A stretch of DNA of 21,948 bases from Pseudomonadota bacterium (lineage in GTDB: Bacteria; SAR324; XYD2-FULL-50-16; JAHJRI01): NCBI GenBank assembly GCA_022360105.1, contig JAKSDL010000594.1:1-21948 (forward strand), written 5' to 3'. This document shows, in pieces, positions 14,371-21,948 of the stretch. The first letter of the stretch is position 1; each line of letters begins with the position of its first letter. The notes under the pieces were generated by a model. It had not been told where the DNA came from. It saw only the letters and a program-made list of their open reading frames with translations, and searched no databases. Made by a program: the position numbers and the translations under genes.

Positions 14371-15084
14371 ATGAGCACAGATAATCTGGAAAGCAACGAA
14401 ATACAGGACCAACCTCAGGAATGGGAAAGAATTCTAAATGAGGAAAAAGGTCTTACCCTGTCGCAAAGAAAAGCCAATCAACTGGATAAACTGCAACAAA
14501 TTGTCGGCTCATTGCACTCTCATTTCGGCACCAATCTTATCGCTTCAGTAAAAAAAATCCGGGGAGATACCTTAAATCCGGAAGAATCCCGACATCTTCA
14601 GGAAAATCCAAATCAAGAAGAGCTTCAAGATCGTGTCAAAGGGTTGATCAAAGAATTCTACAAGGATTTCTATAAATCCCTTGAGGCTGTTTCCGGCGTT
14701 TCTTTTATTGTTTCTGAAGAACCACCCACAGATCTTGTCAAAAAAGATCGTGACATTGAATCCGCCACTGCGGAAGCCGATATGGATTCCACAAAAGTCG
14801 CAAAACTGCCAAAAGGCTTTAATAAGTGGGATTTAAAGCTTATAAAGCTACATGAAAGCAGACCTAATGATGGAAAGCGCATGTGGGTGGAATTCTGGTC
14901 TTTAAAAGGACTGACCGGCGTCGGTGAGATTCTGTTCAATCCCACTAAGAATCTTTTTTATTTCCGGCCTTACGACTCCTCTAACCAATCGTTTGCGATG
15001 ACGGACGGGGGTGGAAGAAAGGCAACGGCACAAGCCAGGAACTACTATTTCAGAGTCTGCCCCAATCCTCCTGAAGAAGATTGA
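14371..15084 (+). CDS. Hypothetical acidic protein
   Basis: 237 residues, soluble, no signal peptide or membrane segment. The first two thirds are acidic and helix-rich, including a likely coiled or helical region at about 24-60 and a helix near residues 88-112. The last third (about 150-237) looks like a compact beta-containing domain (WDLKLIKLHESRPNDGKRMW, then FWSLKGLTGVGEI and YFRPYDSSNQSF) with several aromatics. Not recognised. AAAGGGG sits just before the ATG at 14371. It probably forms a unit with the 64-residue frame upstream. Two hairpins follow the stop codon. Confidence 0.68.
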   Translation: MSTDNLESNEIQDQPQEWERILNEEKGLTLSQRKANQLDKLQQIVGSLHSHFGTNLIASVKKIRGDTLNPEESRHLQENPNQEELQDRVKGLIKEFYKDFYKSLEAVSGVSFIVSEEPPTDLVKKDRDIESATAEADMDSTKVAKLPKGFNKWDLKLIKLHESRPNDGKRMWVEFWSLKGLTGVGEILFNPTKNLFYFRPYDSSNQSFAMTDGGGRKATAQARNYYFRVCPNPPEED

Positions 15085-15117
15085 CCGCATCCTACAATTT
15101 TATTTTTAACTGTCTAA

Positions 15118-15152
15118 AACAGCTTTTTTCTAATTCTTTACTAAAAGCTGTT
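15118..15152. repeat. Hairpin with 10-bp perfect arms
   Basis: AACAGCTTTT (15118-15127) and AAAAGCTGTT (15143-15152) are perfectly complementary across a 15-base loop. The T-run lies inside the arm rather than after it. It lies 34 bases past the stop of the 237-residue gene and may help end its transcript. Confidence 0.55.
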
Positions 15153-15168
15153 GCGTGTAAGCCTGCGG

Positions 15169-15225
15169 GTTGTTTATAACTGGCAAAAAGGCAAGGAAAA
15201 ATCTTTTTTGCCAGGTTAAAACAAC
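15169..15225. repeat. Long imperfect inverted repeat
   Basis: The arms 15169-15189 and 15205-15225 match at 18 of 21 positions: outer GTTGTTT/AAACAAC and inner CTGGCAAAAA/TTTTTGCCAG are perfect, and a 4-base internal segment is mostly unpaired. The loop is 15 bases. No T-run follows outside either arm. It stands next to the 15118-15152 hairpin, whose loop has the same length. Could be tandem structured 3' ends or a non-autonomous mobile repeat. Confidence 0.6.
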
Positions 15226-15291
15226 ACACGTTGAATTTGGGAAATACCCTCTCAATCATTCCCATCATCTCAGATTTAATACCCGGAATTG

Positions 15292-16278
15292 ATGTCTCCT
15301 AAAAAAATTGTCATTCGAACCCCAAATTGGCTTGGGGACTTGATGATGTCCACGGCATTTATCAACGAAGTTTTGAGACAATTTCCCGACTCACAGGTAG
15401 ATCTGATTGTAAAAAAAGGATTTGAGACTATTCCTTTGCCAAGACGAGGGATGATCCATCCGTTTGACAAAGAAGTTGATCCCGTATTTGGTTTTGGTAA
15501 AAGTCTGGTATCAAGAGCGTATGACCGCTTCTATGTATTGCCTCCAAGTTTCTCATCTGCTTTGATGGCGTTCGCATCCGGATCGAAACAGCGAATTGGA
15601 TATCGCGGTAGTTTGAGGGGTCTGTTTCTTAATTTCAGCAAATCATATGCTAAATCACATCGAAGCCAACACTTAGTGGCTGAGTACCTGCAGTTGCTGG
15701 ATGGCTGGAGTGAAAGCCAGAAGATTGCCCCTGGGTTGGATATTAGTGAGGAATGGCTGGCAAAAACCCTTGAAGAGCTGGATTTTGACTTGCCCCACCG
15801 ATTTATTTGTATCGCTCCCGGGGCAATATACGGTCCTGCCAAGCAATGGCCTGTAGCTCACTTCAAATCCCTGGTGGACATTCTAAATGCCAACAATATT
15901 TACACAATCATTATTGGCACAGGAGCAGATCGACAATTAGGGGATTATCTCTCCAACAACGCCAACAGAGCGGAAAATATCTGCGGAAAGACAAACCTTA
16001 ACCAATTGATTGCTGTGCTAGCTAAATCGACAGCGTTGGTCAGCAATGATTCAGGGACCATGCATATTATGGCAGCCTTGCACAGACCGCAGGTTGCCAT
16101 TTTTGGCTCGACCTCCACAGTGTGGACCGGACCGGTCAACGATCTCGCTGAAATCATAAAACTCGATATCGACTGTTCACCCTGTTTTAAACGCGTCTGC
16201 CCGTTTGGACACACCAATTGTTTGCATGAAATTACACCTGATCTTGTCTGGAAGAAACTTCAGCCCATAATCGGTTAG
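15292..16278 (+). CDS. waaF: Glycosyltransferase family 9, lipopolysaccharide heptosyltransferase II-like
   Basis: Cytoplasmic or membrane-associated GT-B enzyme that adds the second heptose to the LPS inner core from ADP-heptose. It has 328 residues. The N terminus KIVIRTPNWLGDLMMSTAFI is the family's opening (RxPNWLGDxxM). APGAIYGPAKQWP begins the C-terminal donor domain, and SNDSGTMHIMAALHRPQVAIFGST is the hallmark nucleotide-sugar loop. CSPCFKRVCPFGHTNCL near the C terminus is characteristic of WaaF. I chose the ATG at 15292 rather than the TTG codon directly before it, since GGA lies at better spacing. It is followed on the same strand by a second glycosyltransferase, giving a small envelope-glycan cluster. 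WaaC or another family 9 transferase is a less likely alternative. Confidence 0.88.
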   Translation: MSPKKIVIRTPNWLGDLMMSTAFINEVLRQFPDSQVDLIVKKGFETIPLPRRGMIHPFDKEVDPVFGFGKSLVSRAYDRFYVLPPSFSSALMAFASGSKQRIGYRGSLRGLFLNFSKSYAKSHRSQHLVAEYLQLLDGWSESQKIAPGLDISEEWLAKTLEELDFDLPHRFICIAPGAIYGPAKQWPVAHFKSLVDILNANNIYTIIIGTGADRQLGDYLSNNANRAENICGKTNLNQLIAVLAKSTALVSNDSGTMHIMAALHRPQVAIFGSTSTVWTGPVNDLAEIIKLDIDCSPCFKRVCPFGHTNCLHEITPDLVWKKLQPIIG

Positions 16279-16304
16279 GATCATGTCAGAATTTTGTCTG
16301 CGTT

Positions 16305-17450
16305 ATGTCTGAATCAACATCTTTCGGAAATGTTTTACTCGCAATCAATGTCCGCTGGTGGAATGCAGAAGCAGCATATGCGATTAACCTGGCAAGAGGA
16401 TTGGTAAGTCAGGGGGTAAAGGTCTACATTATTGTTAACCCCGGGTCACCAGTGCACCAGAGGGCAGAAAGATACGGCTTGAACACCGTCACATCAATCC
16501 TGCTGGATTCACATTCTCCGATCGCTCAATACAATAATCTCAGAAAACTCCTGAGCATCATTGATGAACATAACATTGAGCTAATCAACTCGTTTAAATC
16601 CAATGGGGCCGTTTTATTCAGTATTGCCCGTAGATACCGACCTGGCCTGACCTATATTAAAACCAGGGGAGTTGCTGCTCCTCCCAAGAACCATTTTATC
16701 AACAGGTTGCTTTACGATCGCCGCTCCTGTGATGGTATCATCACCGTGGGTTCTCCGGTTTACCAATGGATTAGAGAATTATTGGGTAGCACATCCCAAC
16801 AGCACGTTAAAACCATTTATTATGGAGATTCGGCTGTCAACCAGGCAAATTCAGAAAAAAACCCAAATCAAGTGGCAGGGTTTACCCCCCCGGATGACAA
16901 CAAAGTTTTCGCCCTGGTGGGACGGACTCAAGAGGTCAAGGGGCATCTGCTGTTGTTGCAAGCACTTAAAAAAGTGGAAAAAGCACCGATTCATGTGCTT
17001 TTCCTGGTCAAAGACCTGGAAGAATTTCCGGATGTTTTAAAAGAAATTGAAGAATTTATTGAGATCAACCAGTTAAAAAACAAGGTAACTATTTTAGGAT
17101 TTCAAAAGCACCTTGGAAATATCCTGAAACTGGTGCATTGTGGGGTTATTCCTTCCCTTGCCAGTGAAGTAAATTGCAGGGTCTGTGTAGAATTTTTTTC
17201 GCTGGGTATCCCTGTCATTGCCTTTCCAACCGGGACGTTACCGGATATTATCTCTCATCGCAGGAACGGTTTTCTATGCAAAGAGAAAAGTATTTTTGAA
17301 CTGGTAAAAGCCGTGAATTGGGCTTTGGATGACACTGTGGAATTTGATAAGGCAAAACAGGGTGCATTGAAAGATTATCGGGAGAAATACACCCTGGAGA
17401 ATCTTGCGGCAGAAACACTGGCGTTTTATCAATACTGCAAAAATGCTTGA
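16305..17450 (+). CDS. Glycosyltransferase, GT-B fold, family 4-like
   Basis: 381 residues with two Rossmann-like domains. The N-terminal acceptor domain opens LLAINVRWWNAEAAYAINLARGL. The C-terminal donor domain has FALVGRTQEVKGHLLLLQAL, then PSLASEVNCRVCVEFFSLGIPVIAF and TGTLPDII...NGFL. The glutamate-containing E-F-F-S-L-G-I-P-V segment and the G-x-L-P-[DE]-I-[IV] loop are the family 4 nucleotide-sugar site. The acceptor is unknown; the upstream waaF suggests LPS core or a linked envelope glycan. An ATG at 16283 opens a 9-codon frame that overlaps this start, and both begin with a similar ATGTC(A/T)GAAT sequence. The true start is therefore not certain, but the frame from 16305 is the only one that runs. 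Confidence 0.85.
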   Translation: MSESTSFGNVLLAINVRWWNAEAAYAINLARGLVSQGVKVYIIVNPGSPVHQRAERYGLNTVTSILLDSHSPIAQYNNLRKLLSIIDEHNIELINSFKSNGAVLFSIARRYRPGLTYIKTRGVAAPPKNHFINRLLYDRRSCDGIITVGSPVYQWIRELLGSTSQQHVKTIYYGDSAVNQANSEKNPNQVAGFTPPDDNKVFALVGRTQEVKGHLLLLQALKKVEKAPIHVLFLVKDLEEFPDVLKEIEEFIEINQLKNKVTILGFQKHLGNILKLVHCGVIPSLASEVNCRVCVEFFSLGIPVIAFPTGTLPDIISHRRNGFLCKEKSIFELVKAVNWALDDTVEFDKAKQGALKDYREKYTLENLAAETLAFYQYCKNA

Positions 17451-17543
17451 ATCAATCATAACGGCATGGATGATGAATTGATTTTTTATCAACAAAAACC
17501 AATTGACTTGTCCAGACGTTATCAACTTGTGGAAAACAAACGA

Positions 17544-17981
17544 ATGAATAAAAATTTCAGGTATTTCGGCACAATCGCGTTAATCAGCCTGTTCATTTTC
17601 CTCCAAACAACCTCAACCTACGCACAAGATACAGGAAAACCGGCAACTAGATCGGTGGCTTATTATACTATTGGAGGTGGTGTATTAGGAGCAGGAATTG
17701 GTATCGCGTACTGGATGCTGGATCCTTTGGCACCCAGCGCTGATCTTCGGGGAAGCGTCGCGCAAGGTTATGGGGTTGGGGTCTTTCTAGGATTTATTTT
17801 TAGTGTCATGCAGTTGAACAAACAGGCAGTGTTTCCTTATACCGAGCCACAGATACCAAGTGAGTTTGAGGGAGGCGCGCAAAACTTGCCTTTGCAGGGC
17901 AATTCCTACCACTTTGCAGAAAACCCCACAAAACCAACAAATCCGGCTATACCCCTTCTCAACTACCAGTATAAGTTTTAA
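17544..17981 (+). CDS. Small exported or membrane protein, unknown function
   Basis: 145 residues. A signal-peptide-like start (MNKNFRYFGTIALISLFIFL, then Thr/Ser and TYAQD) suggests cleavage after Ala near residue 27. Two further hydrophobic segments follow: the Gly-rich YYTIGGGVLGAGIGIAYWML and the GYGVGVFLGFIFSVMQL segment. The tail is Pro/Asn-rich and probably outside the membrane. Reading can be extended to an ATG at 17466, but that would place 26 charged residues before the signal sequence, so 17544 is preferred. Not recognised; Gly-rich spacing resembles small membrane proteins that pack tightly. It ends 6 bases before the convergent metG stop. It may belong with the upstream glycosyltransferases only by position. 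Confidence 0.65.
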   Translation: MNKNFRYFGTIALISLFIFLQTTSTYAQDTGKPATRSVAYYTIGGGVLGAGIGIAYWMLDPLAPSADLRGSVAQGYGVGVFLGFIFSVMQLNKQAVFPYTEPQIPSEFEGGAQNLPLQGNSYHFAENPTKPTNPAIPLLNYQYKF

Positions 17982-17987
17982 ATCCGA

Positions 17988-20147
17988 TTATTTTACTTTA
18001 CCGTTTTCCACTGTTTGGGTTTTTATCGGTTGATCGCCAATCAGAAGTTGTCGATCGCCAATTTTCATTGAGAAATTTTCCACCTTCAATCCAGCCCGGG
18101 TAAAGTGATCAATCGTAATTTCGTCTTCAGCACTGGGGCTAGCTTCTCCCTCCATCAATACTTCTGTCCCCGGTTCCGCCTTGTCAATTTCTATAACTTC
18201 CAGTTTTTTCTTTTTTTCCGCTGTCAACAGCATGCCTTCTAATGTCACACCTCGAAGATCTGCAGGAGCCAGATTGGAGACGATTAACACTTTCTTGCCC
18301 AATAGTTCTTCAGCTGTGCAATGTTTTACAAGCCCGGAGACAATGGTTCTTGGTTTTTCTTCACCACAATCCACTTCTTCCACATACAGCAGATCTGCCG
18401 ACGGATGTTGCGAAACCGATTTAATTTCACCGACTTTCAATTGAATGGCAGACCAGGCCGCTGTGGGGTCCGGTTTTTCTTCCCTTTTTCCGGAAAACTG
18501 TTCACGGTATAGATCGATCTTCTTTTTCTGCAACTTGGAAAACAGCAATTCCGGCTTGGCCAATTGTCTCCCGGTAAAATCTCCCCAGTCACCTAGTTTA
18601 TTAAAATCCGGATCTTTTTCACCCAGCATGCTCAATATTTTAACTGATGTGTCCGGCATATACGATGAAAGCATAATACCCAGGTCTCGCACCAGGTAGA
18701 TCAAAACCGTCAGACTGGCCTTTGTAAGCTCCTTGTCGGTTTTAACAGTAGACCATGGTTCCTCATCCTGGAAAAACTTGTTTCCGGCCTTTCCCAGGCT
18801 GAGAATCGCTTTCAAGGCTTCTTTCAATTTTACATCATCCAGCATGGAGACGATCTCCTGCCCCTCTTTTTTAACTTGATTCAAAAAAGCTTGTTGATGA
18901 TTTGAGAAATTGACATCTTCCACTTTCCCATCAAAATGTTTTTGGAAGAATACCAATACTCTATTGAGCAGATTTCCAATATTATCAATGAAATTGCTGT
19001 TAATGTCTTCCAGGAAGGTATCCCAGGAGAAATTTGAATCCGATTTTTCCGGGCGATTGAACAGCAAATAAAAGCGCCAAAGATCGATCGGTACATCCGA
19101 TTTTACCACATCGCTGCCAAAAACGCCTATGTTTCTGGATTTGGAGAATTTGTCCTTTTCATAATTTAAATACTCTGTAGCGTTAATGTGGTGGAGAAGT
19201 GTCCAGCTCTGCCCTGTCCCAATGAGGCAGGCCGGAAAAACAACGGTATGAAAAGGAATGTTGTCTTTGGCCATGAATTGATACAACCGGGTTTGTTCAG
19301 GGTTGCACCACCAATCCTGCCAGGTATCAGGTCGAGCTCTTTTGGTAGTGGAGATATAGCCAATGGGAGCATCAAACCAGACATAAAACACTTTGTTCTC
19401 ATATCCGGGTTTGGGAACCGGAATTCCCCATTTTAAATCCCTGGTGATTGGCCGAGCAATCAGACCGGTTTCCAACCATCCTTTGGTCAGGGTAATTGCA
19501 TTATTTGTCCACTTTCCTTCCTCAATCGATTTATCATGAAACTCCACCAGTCGCTCTTGTAGTTCAGGCAATTTAACGTACAAATGCTTGGTCAAGCGTC
19601 TGGAAGGGGCATTGCCACATATTCCGCACTTTGGATCGATAACTTCAGTAGGCTGAAGCAGCTTTCCACAATTATCACATTGATCTCCCCTGGCGTCATC
19701 AAATCCACAACTGGGGCAGGTACCGACAACATACCTGTCTGCCAGAAACATTTCATCATGATCACAATAGGTCTGTTCTGTTTCCTGCTCTTCGATCATC
19801 CCTTTTGCTTCCAGATCTTTGAAAATCTGTTGCGTGATTTCTGTCTGTTCCGGGTAGGAGGTTCGACCAAAGTAGTCAAAAGAAATGTTAAAGTATTCAT
19901 AGATTCCTTTGTGAATGTCATGAAACTTGTCGCAAATCTCCTGGGGGGTCATACCTTCTTCACGCGCCTTGTTTTCGGTTGCCGTTCCATATTCATCAGT
20001 CGCACAAATGTAGAGGGTATCATACCCTTTAGCCCTGCAAAATCTGGCATAGACATCTGCCGATAAAACGCAGCCAATGATGTTACCCAGGTGAGGTGCA
20101 TTGTTAACATAGGGTAGTGCGGATGTGATTAGCTTTTTTGGTTTCAT
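17988..20147 (-). CDS. metG: Methionyl-tRNA synthetase with C-terminal EMAPII/Trbp111-like domain
   Basis: Class I synthetase that charges tRNA-Met. It has 719 residues. The HIGH-type signature is HLGN (19-22), and the KMSKS loop reads KFSKS (333-337). A double zinc-knuckle region has Cys144/147, Cys157/160 and Cys174/177. The anticodon-binding helical domain spans about 370-550. A C-terminal tRNA-binding domain starts near residue 565 with WSAIQLKVGEI, HPSADLLYVEEVDCGEEKPR and IVSGLVKHCTAEELLGKKV. The catalytic core strikingly resembles eukaryotic cytosolic MetRS (ALPYVNNAPHLGNIIGCVLS, ICATDEYGTATENKA). The tail extends about 80 residues past the bacterial Trbp111 fold, so it resembles EMAPII. 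It has its own promoter region downstream of cheA, and converges on the plus-strand gene ending at 17981. Confidence 0.95.
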   Translation of the reverse strand: MKPKKLITSALPYVNNAPHLGNIIGCVLSADVYARFCRAKGYDTLYICATDEYGTATENKAREEGMTPQEICDKFHDIHKGIYEYFNISFDYFGRTSYPEQTEITQQIFKDLEAKGMIEEQETEQTYCDHDEMFLADRYVVGTCPSCGFDDARGDQCDNCGKLLQPTEVIDPKCGICGNAPSRRLTKHLYVKLPELQERLVEFHDKSIEEGKWTNNAITLTKGWLETGLIARPITRDLKWGIPVPKPGYENKVFYVWFDAPIGYISTTKRARPDTWQDWWCNPEQTRLYQFMAKDNIPFHTVVFPACLIGTGQSWTLLHHINATEYLNYEKDKFSKSRNIGVFGSDVVKSDVPIDLWRFYLLFNRPEKSDSNFSWDTFLEDINSNFIDNIGNLLNRVLVFFQKHFDGKVEDVNFSNHQQAFLNQVKKEGQEIVSMLDDVKLKEALKAILSLGKAGNKFFQDEEPWSTVKTDKELTKASLTVLIYLVRDLGIMLSSYMPDTSVKILSMLGEKDPDFNKLGDWGDFTGRQLAKPELLFSKLQKKKIDLYREQFSGKREEKPDPTAAWSAIQLKVGEIKSVSQHPSADLLYVEEVDCGEEKPRTIVSGLVKHCTAEELLGKKVLIVSNLAPADLRGVTLEGMLLTAEKKKKLEVIEIDKAEPGTEVLMEGEASPSAEDEITIDHFTRAGLKVENFSMKIGDRQLLIGDQPIKTQTVENGKVK

Positions 20148-20273
20148 TGCGATCCAGTGAAAATAAATGTTGAGGAGCAGAAGGAACTCAAAAACAATTT
20201 GTTATGATAAAAGGTGAACAGGCGATTGTCTATGATTGAAGTCATAGCGTCTCGCCCAGGACAGGTAGGTTGG

Positions 20274-21948
20274 TTATACTGAGGCTAAATCGATAAGTTC
20301 TGCCGGATCAAGAATCAGGATGATCTCTCCGTTTCCTAAAATTGTAGAACCACTGATTCCAGGGATGTTTGCCAGGTATTTTTGTAATGGTTTCACAACG
20401 ATTTCCTGTTGATTCGAAAGGTCATCCACTACTATTCCAATGACTCTCGCCCCTGCCTGCAGAAAGACAACACTTAGGACATTATCCGGGTGTTTTGGCT
20501 TTTCCTGCATTTCCAATAAAGCTGACAGTCTGGAAATACCTATGATATCTCCTCTCAAGTTGACCGCCTCTTTCTTCTTGAGCATTTGTAGATCCCGCTC
20601 CTTGATTTCGACTGTCTCTTTAACAGCTTCCAGAGGAATAGCATACTTTTGACCGTTGTTCATTACCAGCAGGGCATCAACAACAGCAAGGGTCAACGGC
20701 AAGAGCAAGCGAACCTGGGTACCATGACCAATATCCGATTCAACTTCCACTGTGCCATGGATTTTTTTAATATTGGTAATTACCACATCCATCCCTACTC
20801 CACGACCACTGATATCCGTCACTTTGGAAGCAGTGGAAAATCCAGGATGAAAAATAAAATTGTTGATTGCCTTTTTATCAAGAGTCTCTGCCTTTTCTCT
20901 TGAAATCATTCCTTTTTCAATGGCCAGTTGCCTGACTCTTTCGGTATCAATTCCTTTTCCATCATCGAGAATATCAATGGCTATGGCACTGCCAAGATGG
21001 CTTGCCCGAAGGATAATATTTCCAGTTTCGGGTTTCCCTGAGTTCTTGCGTTCATTGACCGATTCAATCCCATGATCGCAGCAATTACGAACGATATGCA
21101 CCAGAGGGTCACCAATCATCTCAATGATCGACTTATCAATTTCTACGTGTTCACCGATCATCTGGAACTGGATCTTTTTATTTTCTTTTCTGGCAATATC
21201 ACGGATAATTCTTGGAATCTTTTGAAATACAGACTTGACAGGCAGAAGTCTGATTTCCATGAGGGTGGCCTGTAAATCTTCAGAGATCCGATTGAAGTTG
21301 GCTTCCATCGATTTCAGTTCAGCCAGTAATTCGGAAGGGACTCTTTGCTCGGTCAGCTCACTGATGGTATGAGTATAGCTGTTTCGAGTGATAATCAGTT
21401 CCCCTATCAAGTTCATAAAAGTGTCCAAGCGGTTGGAGTCAACACGCATGGTTTTAATGGTGCTTTCTTTGAAAAGCTGGGGAAGACCTGTTGCATCTTT
21501 AATTGGCTTCAGCGTATCCAGATCCGAATCAGTGTCGATTACCTCAAACTTCTTTTCCGGTTTTTCTTGTATTTCCGGTTCAGGCGATTTTCCCGTTCGC
21601 AGCTCAATAGCTATGTTTTCAATAGTTGCCGCATCTGCACTGTTAAATCGAGTCAAATCAGCAACCAGTCTATCACTAACGCTGATATAGGTTTTGGCTA
21701 CGCCACTCAATTCCGCTTTTTCAGAAATAACTGCAGAGATAATACTTTCCAGTTGATTTGCGTAAGAAATGATCAGTTCGAAGTTAAACTTGGTTGCGCT
21801 ATCTCTTAGAGTTTTAACGGAACGTAACAGCACCATAAGCTCTTCCGGTTCCAGATTCTCTTCCAGAAAAGTGGTTCCCAGGTGTTGGATAACCAATAAC
21901 TGCTGTGATGATACATTTTTAAATGCTGCGTAAATATCCGGATCTGAA
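20274..21948 (-). CDS. cheA: CheA-type chemotaxis histidine kinase, 5' end outside the window
   Basis: Partial gene: the frame stays open to the window edge, so the N terminus is missing. Residues here count from a TTG at 21896, only for reference. The visible part begins with an Hpt-like four-helix segment (about 20-60), followed by a linker. A dimerisation domain (about 148-225) comes next. The ATPase has N box DPLVHIVRNCCDHGIE (263-278), DDGKGID (311-317) and DISGRGVGMDV (361-371). The CheW-like domain that docks to receptors fills about 400-540. In the Hpt-like segment, RSVKTLRDSATKF (25-37) stands where R-x-x-H-T-L-K-G-S-A is expected: Lys28 replaces the phospho-histidine. A functional Hpt may lie further upstream. 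Partners CheW, CheY and receptors are outside the window. Confidence 0.93.
   Translation of the reverse strand, partial: SDPDIYAAFKNVSSQQLLVIQHLGTTFLEENLEPEELMVLLRSVKTLRDSATKFNFELIISYANQLESIISAVISEKAELSGVAKTYISVSDRLVADLTRFNSADAATIENIAIELRTGKSPEPEIQEKPEKKFEVIDTDSDLDTLKPIKDATGLPQLFKESTIKTMRVDSNRLDTFMNLIGELIITRNSYTHTISELTEQRVPSELLAELKSMEANFNRISEDLQATLMEIRLLPVKSVFQKIPRIIRDIARKENKKIQFQMIGEHVEIDKSIIEMIGDPLVHIVRNCCDHGIESVNERKNSGKPETGNIILRASHLGSAIAIDILDDGKGIDTERVRQLAIEKGMISREKAETLDKKAINNFIFHPGFSTASKVTDISGRGVGMDVVITNIKKIHGTVEVESDIGHGTQVRLLLPLTLAVVDALLVMNNGQKYAIPLEAVKETVEIKERDLQMLKKKEAVNLRGDIIGISRLSALLEMQEKPKHPDNVLSVVFLQAGARVIGIVVDDLSNQQEIVVKPLQKYLANIPGISGSTILGNGEIILILDPAELIDLASV

Noticed and set aside
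15118..15225. CRISPR-like array
   Set aside because: Only two hairpins of different sequence, with no regularly spaced direct repeats.
16283..16312. Nine-codon minicistron upstream of the family 4 glycosyltransferase
   Set aside because: Too short and with no independent support; noted only because it duplicates the start-site sequence.
17466..17543. Extended start for the small exported protein
   Set aside because: It would put 26 charged residues before an otherwise normal signal peptide, and 17544 has the better context.

Overview
The window reads as chromosomal DNA from a Gram-negative bacterium of moderate GC content. It carries an LPS-type heptosyltransferase, a lipoprotein/lysophospholipase-type GDSL hydrolase next to a YbbA/YbbP-like transporter, and an imuA-imuB-dnaE2 mutagenesis cassette of the kind common in Proteobacteria. 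I cannot name the organism. The methionyl-tRNA synthetase looks eukaryote-like, as in spirochaetes and some deep-branching lineages. Together with the divergent ImuB and several orphan proteins, this points away from a well-sampled gammaproteobacterium.

Layout. (1) 1-226: gene-free tail full of short palindromes. (2) 227-5760, minus strand: SOS mutasome operon imuA-imuB-dnaE2 (overlapping genes) with a palindromic operator inside its promoter. (3) 5855-6174: a long perfect-looking inverted repeat and a small conserved unknown gene. (4) 6395-11670, minus strand: tightly packed run parA-like, nusB, GDSL esterase (tesA-like), ABC ATPase (ybbA-like) and FtsX-family permease (ybbP-like). (5) 11671-15288: lower-GC accessory stretch with unfamiliar genes (63, 472, 64 and 237 aa), long gene-poor gaps and hairpins. 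(6) 15292-17981, plus strand: heptosyltransferase II-like protein, a GT-B glycosyltransferase and a small secreted or membrane protein. (7) 17988-20147, minus: methionyl-tRNA synthetase with a C-terminal EMAPII/Trbp111-type tRNA-binding domain. (8) 20274 to window end, minus: a CheA histidine kinase whose 5' end lies outside the window.

How the parts work together. The imu cassette should form a DNA-damage-inducible translesion replication complex: DnaE2 as catalytic subunit, ImuB as polymerase-like scaffold, ImuA as RecA-like partner. The esterase/ABC/permease trio matches the widespread TesA-YbbA-YbbP association of the cell envelope. The two glycosyltransferases probably build the LPS inner core or a related envelope glycan. 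MetRS is housekeeping, and CheA belongs to a chemosensory system that continues beyond the window.

No known defence system, CRISPR array, prophage, insertion sequence, tRNA or rRNA was recognised. The most notable points are: a CheA Hpt-like segment with lysine where the phospho-accepting histidine is expected, the eukaryote-like MetRS with EMAPII-like tail, the divergent short-N-terminus ImuB, the imuA operator palindrome, and several unexplained inverted repeats.
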